Origin: UBA11891 sp049890035
GTDB lineage: Bacteria > Bacteroidota > Bacteroidia > Flavobacteriales > Flavobacteriaceae
Assembly: GCA_049890035.1 (NCBI GenBank)
Contig: JBMHCG010000033.1
Coordinates: 1-64,000 of the forward strand
Direction of reading: 5' to 3'
Length of the DNA: 64,000 nucleotides
The notes beneath the pieces are model-generated. The model was not told where the DNA came from and did no database searches. It saw only the letters and a program-made list of their open reading frames with translations. Of the stretch, positions 16,783 to 24,376 are shown piece by piece; within the stretch, counting starts at the first letter, position 1; every line of letters starts with the position of its first letter. Made by a program: the position numbers and the translations under genes.

Positions 16783-16976
16783 GAAGCTACCGAATATCAG
16801 AAATAATCTATTGGATTATCAGTGTTTTATCCTTGTATCAAGCGATTGTTCAATGGTCCGTTCAGCCACAAAAAGCATATATTTTTTTAGGTTTTGCCAT
16901 ACTGTCTGTTGGAATGGCACTCTTCCGCCGGTATTTCAGGAAAAAATTTGAAAAACGCAGGCCACCAGAGTCATGA
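16779..16976 (+). CDS. Small two-TM membrane protein, unknown function
   Basis: A 65-residue protein with two hydrophobic segments (about 9-25 and 33-49) and a strongly basic C terminus (RRYFRKKFEKRR). Four-base overlaps with both lptC and the CNNM gene place it firmly in the operon and argue that it is real. No family recognised. Confidence 0.65.
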   Translation: MRSYRISEIIYWIISVLSLYQAIVQWSVQPQKAYIFLGFAILSVGMALFRRYFRKKFEKRRPPES

Positions 16977-18247
16977 TACTTGAGGATGCCATCATTCTTA
17001 TTTGCCTCATTCTGTCCGCATTCTTTTCGGGAATGGAAATCGCTTTTGTTTCAGCCAATCGTATTGAGTTGGCAATGGACAAACAAAAAAAGGGGCTACA
17101 GGCAGATATATTAAAAAAAATTACTGCCAATCCTTCTCGTTACATTGCAACCATGCTGGTTGGAAACAATATTGCCTTGGTTGCATATGGTATTTTTATG
17201 GGGGACCGCATTACCGCTATTTTTTTTCAAGATAGTGCCATACTTGCAGGTAGTATAAGCCTGTTACTCTACCAAACCCTTATTTCAACAGTGATTATTC
17301 TTTTGACAGCTGAGTTTTTGCCAAAGGTATTTTTTCAGTTATACGCCAATCGTTTGTTGACATTTTTTTTGCTGCCTACTGCTTTTTTCTATTATCTGTT
17401 GGCTCCTATTTCAATCACAGTTATTGCACTAACAGACCGGGTGTTGAAGCGATTTATGCAGGTTGAAACTGACCAAGTGCAATTGAGTTTTTCAAAAGTG
17501 GAGCTGGGTGATTATATTGGCGAACAAATAGAGCTAAGCAAGGACAAAGAAAAGTTGGATTCGGAAATCCAAATCTTTCAAAACGCGCTTGAATTTACCA
17601 ATGTTAAAGTACGTGAAGCAATGGTTCCAAGAGCTGAGATTACTGCTGTGGCCCAAGATACTTCCATCAAAGAATTACAGGCTCTTTTTGTTTCCACGGG
17701 ACTCTCTAAAATCTTAGTATATCGCCATACCCTTGACGATATCGTTGGCTATGTTCATGCATTTGAAATGTTTAAGAGTCCTAAAAATTTAAAGAGCATT
17801 CTCTTACCCGTAGCACAAGTTCATGAACCGGTACCTGTCAATCAAGCATTAAAGTTATTGACACGTCAAAGAAAAAGTATTGCTGTCGTGATTGATGAAT
17901 ATGGAGGGACGTCTGGGATTGTAACAATTGAAGATATAGTGGAAGAACTGTTTGGCGAAATCGAAGATGAGCATGATAGCGTTGCCCATTATGAGAAACA
18001 GTTAGCAGCAGACACATACGAATTTTCAGCACGTTTGGAGGTCGATTACCTCAATCAAACCTATGATTTGGGTTTACCAGAAAATGAATTTTATGAAACA
18101 TTGGGTGGCATGATTGTATTTCACACCGAAGAAATACCCCAAAAAGGTGCGGTGGTCGAGATGGGTAATTTTTCCATAACCGTTAAAAAAGTATCCTCTA
18201 CCAAAATTGAACGTCTGATCCTTCAAAAAAATACGGTGGAAAACTAG
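16973..18247 (+). CDS. CNNM/HlyC-CorC family membrane protein with CBS pair
   Basis: A 424-residue protein with the standard three-part layout: a CNNM (DUF21) domain with about four membrane segments (residues 1-180; note the early FFSGMEIAFVSANR), a CBS pair (about 205-335, with VREAMVPRAEI and VVIDEYGGTSGIVTIEDIVEEL), and a C-terminal CorC_HlyC domain. The family includes Mg2+/Co2+ transporters and GldE-type proteins; without gldD nearby I do not call it GldE. It is coupled to the upstream small gene by ATGA. Confidence 0.88.
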   Translation: MILEDAIILICLILSAFFSGMEIAFVSANRIELAMDKQKKGLQADILKKITANPSRYIATMLVGNNIALVAYGIFMGDRITAIFFQDSAILAGSISLLLYQTLISTVIILLTAEFLPKVFFQLYANRLLTFFLLPTAFFYYLLAPISITVIALTDRVLKRFMQVETDQVQLSFSKVELGDYIGEQIELSKDKEKLDSEIQIFQNALEFTNVKVREAMVPRAEITAVAQDTSIKELQALFVSTGLSKILVYRHTLDDIVGYVHAFEMFKSPKNLKSILLPVAQVHEPVPVNQALKLLTRQRKSIAVVIDEYGGTSGIVTIEDIVEELFGEIEDEHDSVAHYEKQLAADTYEFSARLEVDYLNQTYDLGLPENEFYETLGGMIVFHTEEIPQKGAVVEMGNFSITVKKVSSTKIERLILQKNTVEN

Positions 18248-18278
18248 GTATAGTATCCCATTGTATATGCTAAAATAT

Positions 18279-18308
18279 TTTGATATCCCTGTAATAATCG
18301 TAAATTCG
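18279..18308 (+). promoter_or_regulatory. Candidate promoter for ppiD
   Basis: TTTG (18279-18282), an 18-nt spacer and TAAATTCG (18301-18308), matching TAnnTTTG at 7 of 8, lie 26 bp before the ppiD ATG. A separate promoter would fit the 87-bp gap after the CNNM gene. Confidence 0.4.
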
Positions 18309-18334
18309 CATCCGAGCTGAAAAAATGGTTTAGT

Positions 18335-20449
18335 ATGGCAATTTTAGGACAAATAAGACAACGTTCTTTCTTCTTAATTTTCATCATTGGGATGGCACTT
18401 TTTGCTTTTGTTATATCCGGCGTATTTGATGGAAATAATGCCGGGGGAGCCCCGACAGATCCCATTGCAATTGTGAATGACGAGGAAATGGATTTGGCAA
18501 CCTTCCGATCGATGGTTGAGCAAACCGAGCGAAACTACGGGTATTCTACCCTCAGAGCTGTGCGTGCTGTTTGGAACCAGAGTATACAGAATACCATCCT
18601 CAATCAACAATTTGAGGTGCTAGGTATCGATGCTGGTAAAGAGCAAATCGAACAACTTATTTCTCGGAATCCTGCTTTTCTTCAAGACGAACGTTTTCTT
18701 AACGAATTCGGTGTTTTCGATTTTGGAATGTTTACCAATTTCATCAACTTAATGAAAGAACAAAATCCTGCTGCATACGAGCAGTGGAAAATTCAGGAAG
18801 CGGGTTTGATTGACCTTGCCAAGCAAAATATTTACCTTGATTTAATTCGTTCGAGTACAGGGTTTACAGAAGAAGAAGGCAAGTGGGCCTACCATATGGA
18901 GAATGATAAAATCAATATGGAATTTGTACAAGTCCCCCTGAAGTCAGCTCCTGATAGCCTGGTGAAAGTCACCGATGCAGATATCAAAAAATACATCCAA
19001 TCCCATCAGGAAGATTTTAAAACAGATGCCCGTACAAGCATTCAATATGTAGTATTTTCTGATGATGCTTCTGAAGAGGATGAAGCTTTCATCTATACAG
19101 ATCTTGAAAAGTTATTAGACGTTCAAATCGAATACAACGAGGTTTCCAAATTAACAGATACGCTTGATGGTTTTCGGACGACAAAAAATATATTTGAGTT
19201 TGTTGAAAAACATTCCGAGACTTCTTTTGATTCAGTCTATCTTCCAAAAGGGAGGTTGGCAAGTGACTATGCAGAATCCTTATTTAATCTAGAAAAAGGG
19301 GAAGTTTTTGGTCCTTTCAAAGATGGTGATTACTTGAAATTGGCTCGTATGTTGGATAGAAAACGCAACGGATCCATTCGCGCCAGTCACATTTTAATTG
19401 CCTACGAAGGCGTTACTAATCCAACACCAGGGGTAACACGAACAAAAGAAGATGCCGAACGTTTGGCCAATCGATTGCTTCGCCAAGCCCGAAGAAATCC
19501 TGATGGCTTTGCAGATTTAGCCCGTCAAAATTCCGATGGCCCCTCAAAAACCCTCGGCGGTGATCTGGGCTTTTACCAAGAAGGAACCATGGCACAGCCT
19601 TTTTTTGATTATACCAATAAAAACCGAATTGGGCGTATCGGTTTGGTCGAGACCGATTTTGGCTTCCATGTGATTAAAATTACAGACAAGGAGGACGTTG
19701 TTCTATTGGCTGAAGTTGTCAAAGAGATCGTACCCTCTGATGAAACTTCAAATATTGTTTTCCGCAATGCTACTGAACTTGAAAAAGCAGCCAAAGAAAA
19801 TGGAAATCTTGAAGCTGCCGCCGAAGCGGGTGAGTACAACATACGTAAATCCACCGAGTTGGATCCATTAAGTGAATTTATTCCAGAAATGGGTTTGCAA
19901 CGCAACGTGGTGCAATGGGCCTATGAGGGGGAAACAAAAGTAGGGGATGTTCGCCGCTTTAGTTTATCGCAAGGGGGGTATGCAGTGGTACAAGTGTCCG
20001 AAAAAGTAGCCGCCGGCTTGCAAACGGTCAACCAAGCACGAGCTACTGTGTATTCTAAAATACGCGATCAAAAGCGCATCGCTGCTCTAAATAAGCTATA
20101 CGCGAACACCGATTCGCTGGAAGCCTTAGCAGCAGCGACACAGGGTGAAATAAAAACAGCATCGGCTATGACGCAAAAAAATAGTACCCTGCCTGGAGTA
20201 GGTAAAGAACCCTATGTAATTGGTGTTGCTTTTTCATTAGAACAAGGAGCTACTTCTTCTTTGATAGCAGGAAATGAAGGTGTTTATTTGATCCGAGTTA
20301 CCAGCAAAGAGGTAGCCCCTGATCTACCGAGTTACGTCGCTTATGCCAACTCCCTTCAAGAAGCAGAAAAAGCCAATTTAGAAAGTGCCATTTTAGAAGC
20401 ACTTGAATCGGTTGCTGTAATCATTGATAATCGAACTGTATATTACTAG
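18335..20449 (+). CDS. ppiD: Membrane-anchored peptidyl-prolyl isomerase (PpiD/SurA-like)
   Basis: A 704-residue envelope foldase. A single N-terminal membrane segment (about residues 12-32) is followed by a SurA_N/PpiD chaperone domain and a parvulin domain beginning near residue 349 with RASHILIAYEG and continuing through FADLARQNSDGP and LGGDLGFYQEG. A second degenerate parvulin-like unit may follow. It probably helps fold outer-membrane proteins leaving the Sec channel. A strong terminator follows at 20477. Confidence 0.9.
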   Translation: MAILGQIRQRSFFLIFIIGMALFAFVISGVFDGNNAGGAPTDPIAIVNDEEMDLATFRSMVEQTERNYGYSTLRAVRAVWNQSIQNTILNQQFEVLGIDAGKEQIEQLISRNPAFLQDERFLNEFGVFDFGMFTNFINLMKEQNPAAYEQWKIQEAGLIDLAKQNIYLDLIRSSTGFTEEEGKWAYHMENDKINMEFVQVPLKSAPDSLVKVTDADIKKYIQSHQEDFKTDARTSIQYVVFSDDASEEDEAFIYTDLEKLLDVQIEYNEVSKLTDTLDGFRTTKNIFEFVEKHSETSFDSVYLPKGRLASDYAESLFNLEKGEVFGPFKDGDYLKLARMLDRKRNGSIRASHILIAYEGVTNPTPGVTRTKEDAERLANRLLRQARRNPDGFADLARQNSDGPSKTLGGDLGFYQEGTMAQPFFDYTNKNRIGRIGLVETDFGFHVIKITDKEDVVLLAEVVKEIVPSDETSNIVFRNATELEKAAKENGNLEAAAEAGEYNIRKSTELDPLSEFIPEMGLQRNVVQWAYEGETKVGDVRRFSLSQGGYAVVQVSEKVAAGLQTVNQARATVYSKIRDQKRIAALNKLYANTDSLEALAAATQGEIKTASAMTQKNSTLPGVGKEPYVIGVAFSLEQGATSSLIAGNEGVYLIRVTSKEVAPDLPSYVAYANSLQEAEKANLESAILEALESVAVIIDNRTVYY

Positions 20450-20476
20450 TAGTGTAAATACTCAATACCAAAGAAT

Positions 20477-20508
20477 AAAAGCCCAAGAAATTATCTTGGG
20501 CTTTTTTT
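20477..20508 (+). terminator. Rho-independent terminator after ppiD
   Basis: AAAAGCCCAAGA (20477-20488) and TCTTGGGCTTTT (20494-20505) form a 12-bp stem with a short loop, running into a T tract. It closes the coaX-ppiD operon; the A tract on the other side may also let it act for the convergent GHMP kinase gene. Confidence 0.88.
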
Positions 20509-20565
20509 ATTCTCGTTTATTTTGAATAAAAAAGCAAGAATGATGCGTTGCTTTTGCATGTGATA

Positions 20566-21453
20566 TTATAGAATGAATTCGTCGTAGGCGATCACAATAG
20601 GGAAACCTTTGTCTTTAAAATAGCGTGGGTCGTCACCACAGGCCAGGACAAAGTCCCCCCCCCACGCCCCGAAACTCTTGATTACACCTGGGAAGTCTTG
20701 AAATTGTTCTTCTTGAGCGGGAGGTTTTTTAAGATGTGTTGCCATGAGTGCCTCGTGTTCTTTTAAGAGTGACATAAAGGTATCCAATTGAACGCACAGA
20801 CTCAATTGTTGGCTAAGGGTACTTATTTTTTCTAGCAGCTCATGTTGTGGGGTAATTTTCATATAATCAGCAACTTCTCTTTGACTGTCTTGCTTTTTAT
20901 TGAGGTAAACAAAAAAGAGTTTTTCACGAAAAGGAGGATCAAAGGATACATTTTGATATTTGGGTGTACCCGCTATGCGTTGGAAAAAAATGGGTCCACT
21001 AGCCTGGGCACAAGCAATATCATAACCACTGCCTCCAAGGGTTTTATCTAACAATAAAAAGGGATCAACGCCGCTCCATTTTCCCAAATTGGCGACCAAG
21101 GTAGCAGATGACCCCAGGCCCCATTCACGATTGAATTCCAAGTTTGTGGTTACAAGGGTTCCCGTTTGACAAAAGAGGGGTTGGAGCTTGCGAATTTGTT
21201 GCAGCATTTGTTCCAATCGGACAGCAGTAGGGAGGTGATTGGCAGAACGAATAGTTAGTGTTTCCAGCTCAAAAGATGCTTCAAACCAAGGGGTGCCATC
21301 AGCATTTCGACTGATCCATTCCAATGTTTTCTTTTCCGATGCATGAACAATTAAATCTTGTCCTTTTTGAGTAGGCAAGGCAAGTGCTTGGGCTCCGTGT
21401 AGGACTGTATATTCACCTGAAAGCAAAATTTTTCCATGGCTGTAAAACCGCAT
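20566..21453 (-). CDS. GYDIA-family GHMP kinase
   Basis: A 295-residue GHMP-superfamily kinase. The N-terminal GKILLSGEYTVLHG, the ATP loop WGLGSSATLVANL and the stretch GGSGYDIACA that names the GYDIA group are all visible. Its overlap with HMG-CoA reductase suggests it phosphorylates mevalonate or a later intermediate of isoprenoid synthesis, but the exact substrate of this subgroup is not evident from sequence. The ATG at 21453 overlaps the reductase stop as TGATG; a GTG one codon earlier is possible. Confidence 0.86.
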   Translation of the reverse strand: MRFYSHGKILLSGEYTVLHGAQALALPTQKGQDLIVHASEKKTLEWISRNADGTPWFEASFELETLTIRSANHLPTAVRLEQMLQQIRKLQPLFCQTGTLVTTNLEFNREWGLGSSATLVANLGKWSGVDPFLLLDKTLGGSGYDIACAQASGPIFFQRIAGTPKYQNVSFDPPFREKLFFVYLNKKQDSQREVADYMKITPQHELLEKISTLSQQLSLCVQLDTFMSLLKEHEALMATHLKKPPAQEEQFQDFPGVIKSFGAWGGDFVLACGDDPRYFKDKGFPIVIAYDEFIL

Positions 21454-22763
21454 CACAGAGAATTTAAAAAATCTTGTACCGCAGCATGACTTACTTTATG
21501 TGTCTTGAAATGGACAATGGCTTTTTCTTTTTGATACGGGTTTGCTCCTAATTGATTGAGAATGTTCAATAGGTGCATTTTCATGTGTCCTTTTTGTATA
21601 CCCGAAGTAACCAAGGACCGAACTGCAGCAAAGTTTTGAGCCAAACCAGCAACAGCTATAATTTGCATTAATTCTTTGGCGGAGGGGTGGCCCAATAGTT
21701 CGAGGTTCCATTGCACCATCGGATGCAATTGGGTTAATCCGCCAACTGTACCGATGGCGAGTGGAAGATCCAAACGGAAAACAAAATCGTTGTTTTCGAT
21801 AAAGGCTTTCGATAGGCTTCGGTACTGTCCATCGCGCGCTGCATAAGCGTGAATACCCGCTTCAATAGCCCGAAAATCGTTCCCTGTTGCCAAAACGACA
21901 GCATCAACTCCATTCATAATCCCTTTGTTGTGGGTAACAGCCCGATAGGGTTCGGCTTCAGCTATAGCAACTGCCTGAATCATTTTTTGTGCAAAGGCAT
22001 AAGTATCCAGACCTTCCTCGGGTTCCAATTGTTCGATGGAACAACGGACTTCTGCTCTAGCCACACAATTGGGGACGTAATTCGAAAGAATACTCATAAC
22101 AATCTCAATCGGCTTCTCAAGCTGTGAAAAGCCAGTATAGGATTTGCTCGTTTGGAGCAAAGTATCGGCCAATTGTTCCAAAACGGAGTTGATAAAATTG
22201 GCTCCCATGGCATCGCGCGTGTCGAAAGTAGCATGCAATTGGTAATAGTCAGCCATCGCTAGCGTTTTGTCGATCAGTTTCAGGGATAACAACCCACCAC
22301 CACGTTTTTCCATTCTTGCTACTATTGGCGCACAGTCTTGAAGAAGTTGAGATTTTATGCTGTCAAAAAATTCCTTTACTATTGCTGGCTTTTCAGGGCA
22401 GAGAAAGTGAACCTGGCCCACTTTTTCAGTTCCCAGTATTTGGGTGTGGAACCCGCCTTTGTTTGCCCAATATTTGGCCGACTTACCCGCTGCAGCTACT
22501 ACCGAACTTTCTTCGATGACCATAGGTAACGTATAGTACTTACCATTGATCAAAAAGTTGGGTGCGACGCCCAAGGGCAAATAGAAATTGGAAAGCGTAT
22601 TTTCTATAAATTCATCATGCTTTTCCTGCCGCCCTGCATCAGGATGCCAATACGTAGTCAAAAGGGCTTCTGCCGTTTGTGGTTGATCAAAATGATTTTG
22701 AGTAATCCAGGCTATTTTTTCTGCTTTACTGCGTTTCGAAAATCCGCTGACGCTCGATGACAT
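21453..22763 (-). CDS. mvaA: Hydroxymethylglutaryl-CoA reductase, class II (degradative type)
   Basis: A 436-residue class II HMG-CoA reductase. Hallmarks are the MEKRGGG region, DAMGANFINS near residue 190, LPLAIGTVGGLT near 330, and the C-terminal GHMKMH with the catalytic His. Class II enzymes serve biosynthesis in many bacteria despite the family name. I start at ATG 22763 (MSSSVSGFSK); a TTG at 22778 would overlap a TATCTTTG element (22776-22783) that could be the -7 box. The gene leads a two-gene mevalonate operon. Confidence 0.9.
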   Translation of the reverse strand: MSSSVSGFSKRSKAEKIAWITQNHFDQPQTAEALLTTYWHPDAGRQEKHDEFIENTLSNFYLPLGVAPNFLINGKYYTLPMVIEESSVVAAAGKSAKYWANKGGFHTQILGTEKVGQVHFLCPEKPAIVKEFFDSIKSQLLQDCAPIVARMEKRGGGLLSLKLIDKTLAMADYYQLHATFDTRDAMGANFINSVLEQLADTLLQTSKSYTGFSQLEKPIEIVMSILSNYVPNCVARAEVRCSIEQLEPEEGLDTYAFAQKMIQAVAIAEAEPYRAVTHNKGIMNGVDAVVLATGNDFRAIEAGIHAYAARDGQYRSLSKAFIENNDFVFRLDLPLAIGTVGGLTQLHPMVQWNLELLGHPSAKELMQIIAVAGLAQNFAAVRSLVTSGIQKGHMKMHLLNILNQLGANPYQKEKAIVHFKTHKVSHAAVQDFLNSL

Positions 22764-22908
22764 TGACTTTTTTTTCAAAGATAGGTCTTCAAAAGCAAAT
22801 CTCTGTATTGGATCAACTTTAGAAAAGTTAATTAAGCAATAAGCAGTCTTATTTAAACTAATTACAGAATTTCTTGACTTGTTTTTTTGTTGTTACCTAG
22901 TTTTTTAT

Positions 22909-22949
22909 GTTAAGTGCGTTTGGGAGTATTGCCATCACTCGCATTTAAC
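22909..22949. repeat. Hairpin-forming inverted repeat downstream of the DUF1801 gene
   Basis: GTTAAGTGCG (22909-22918) and CGCATTTAAC (22940-22949) form a 10-bp stem with one G-U pair and a 21-nt loop containing a smaller TGG/CCA pairing. It lies 24 bp beyond the stop of an AT-rich two-gene islet, where a cassette-type site or transcript end might be expected. The stem begins GTTA and ends TAAC, opposite to integron attC polarity. Confidence 0.5.
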
Positions 22950-22973
22950 TTAAACAATGAATAGCTACAGGAA

Positions 22974-23402
22974 TTATTGTTTTAACATTCCGAGTGTGTC
23001 AAGATACTTTACTTTATGATAAGCCAAAGCAGCTTTAATACACTCTTTCAATTCTATAACTGGAATTTCTTCATCAAGTTGGAATATTATTGCTCTATTC
23101 TTTTCGTATTTAAAAAAACTGCCAAACACAATTTTAAAAGTATCCACCAATCTGCTTGTACACTTAAAGTACATTTGATATTGGTTGGGTTGTTTTTCTT
23201 TCCAATCCATTCGTAAGGTGCTACCGTTTTTAGAAAGAAAACTGGGTTCTCCCCATTTTAATGTCTCTTCCAAAATGGCTATATCCTTCATTTCTTCTGC
23301 AGTTTCAATCACCAATTCCCGTAAATATTGCATTTTATCCCGAACAAAATCAGGATAATTCTTGAATTTTTCATTTACTTTTGAGTTGGTTTTTAATACC
23401 AT
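22974..23402 (-). CDS. DUF1801 domain protein (YdhG/YjhT-like)
   Basis: A 142-residue protein of the DUF1801 group, recognised by YPDFVRDKMQYLRELVIETA, the KWGEPSF motif near residue 48 and the final helix with IKAALAYHKVKY. Function unknown; the fold is small alpha/beta and cytosolic. Base composition is visibly more AT-rich than neighbouring operons, shared with the adjacent GyrI-like gene 24 bp upstream, suggesting the pair moved in together. Confidence 0.78.
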   Translation of the reverse strand: MVLKTNSKVNEKFKNYPDFVRDKMQYLRELVIETAEEMKDIAILEETLKWGEPSFLSKNGSTLRMDWKEKQPNQYQMYFKCTSRLVDTFKIVFGSFFKYEKNRAIIFQLDEEIPVIELKECIKAALAYHKVKYLDTLGMLKQ

Positions 23403-23426
23403 TATTTATTCTTTAACTGCGACATA

Positions 23427-23867
23427 TTAATCTACTTCTGCATTTTCTGGGTTTTTTGATTTCACTCCAAAAACCTCAAAATCTGCCGAATAAGTTCTGT
23501 TTATATCTGATTTCAAAATTTCATCCCAGATTCGATGAACAACTCCTTTATGAAGACTTCCCTTTGATGTAAATTTAACATATATACCACCTTTAAATTC
23601 TTGTCCAATTATTCCCTTTAGTATTTTGTGTAATGAATCTACTTCACAACCTAAAATAGTATCGTATGGTTGGGTGAAGTCTCCTTGATAGTTTGTGTAA
23701 ATTGAAAAAATTGGGTTATCAGTTTTATTAGGAATATTATCAGTAATGTTGTCACCTAAAAATATATTCCATAATTCTCCTATGTCTTTTGTGGATTGCC
23801 CATTTTCACTGGTTGTTCTTACTTTTAATCCGCAAATCTTGAATGGTTTAATACTTTCTTTTTGCAT
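23427..23867 (-). CDS. GyrI-like/AraC effector-binding domain protein (Cass2-like)
   Basis: A 146-residue stand-alone effector-binding domain. FKICGLKVRTTSENG at the start, the IGELWNIF helix, IYTNYQGDFTQPYDTILGCEV in the middle and the AD-FEVFG strand at the end match the GyrI-like/integron-cassette Cass2 type, which binds cationic drug-like ligands. No DNA-binding domain is attached. The gene is AT-rich and unlike its neighbours, and precedes the DUF1801 gene on the same strand. Confidence 0.75.
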   Translation of the reverse strand: MQKESIKPFKICGLKVRTTSENGQSTKDIGELWNIFLGDNITDNIPNKTDNPIFSIYTNYQGDFTQPYDTILGCEVDSLHKILKGIIGQEFKGGIYVKFTSKGSLHKGVVHRIWDEILKSDINRTYSADFEVFGVKSKNPENAEVD

Positions 23868-23901
23868 TTTTTTGTTTTATAAATTTTTGGGGTTCTAATG
23901 T

Positions 23902-24324
23902 TTATTGATTGGAGCTTAGGGCGGTTAACAAACGAAACAAGCGCTCTTGGTCTTCTTCTCTGATATGATTCAGGTAAAAGGCGATCATCTTACTTTTGGT
24001 CAGGGTTAGATAAAGGATCGCTCCTTTTTTTTCCACGGCTTTTATACGTGCAAAGGGCAATGTTTTTCCAATGAAACGATAGGGCTTGATGCGGATAACA
24101 CAACCTTTGCGGTTCCATTGTATGGTGTTTTTGTACCAATACAAGCGAGAGAAATAAAGTACCAGAAGACTGTGTATTGCCAGTAAAAATATATTTAGGA
24201 TTTTGGACTCAAAAGCCCAATAATAGTACCCTCCAATTGACAAGAAGATAAAAAAGAATGCGAGTACGGGCAATACATTCCAGGGGTTTTTCCAACGCAG
24301 GCGGTCAAAGTAAATCTTTTCCAT
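23902..24324 (-). CDS. Two-TM membrane protein with a PH-like cytoplasmic part
   Basis: A 140-residue protein with two closely spaced membrane segments (about 16-33 and 39-57) and a basic beta-rich C-terminal half (IRIKPYRFIGKTLPFARIKAVEKKG) resembling bacterial PH-like domains. Family not securely recognised. The ATG at 24324 is preferred over one three codons upstream. It is divergent from the DPP IV gene with about 50 bp between starts. Confidence 0.6.
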   Translation of the reverse strand: MEKIYFDRLRWKNPWNVLPVLAFFFIFLSIGGYYYWAFESKILNIFLLAIHSLLVLYFSRLYWYKNTIQWNRKGCVIRIKPYRFIGKTLPFARIKAVEKKGAILYLTLTKSKMIAFYLNHIREEDQERLFRLLTALSSNQ

Positions 24325-24376
24325 GGTTATCAAGTTTGGGTGCCCCTACAAGGTAAAAATTTTTTATTTTCCCTCC

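Noticed and set aside
16973..18247. CNNM/CBS protein as GldE
   Set aside because: GldE is normally next to gldD, which is not here; the neighbours are LPS-export and PpiD genes, so only the family name is given.
22909..22949. Hairpin considered as an integron attC site
   Set aside because: attC sites run from an AAC-ending box to a GTT-starting box; this stem starts with GTTA and ends with TAAC on both strands, and no second copy or integrase is in the window.
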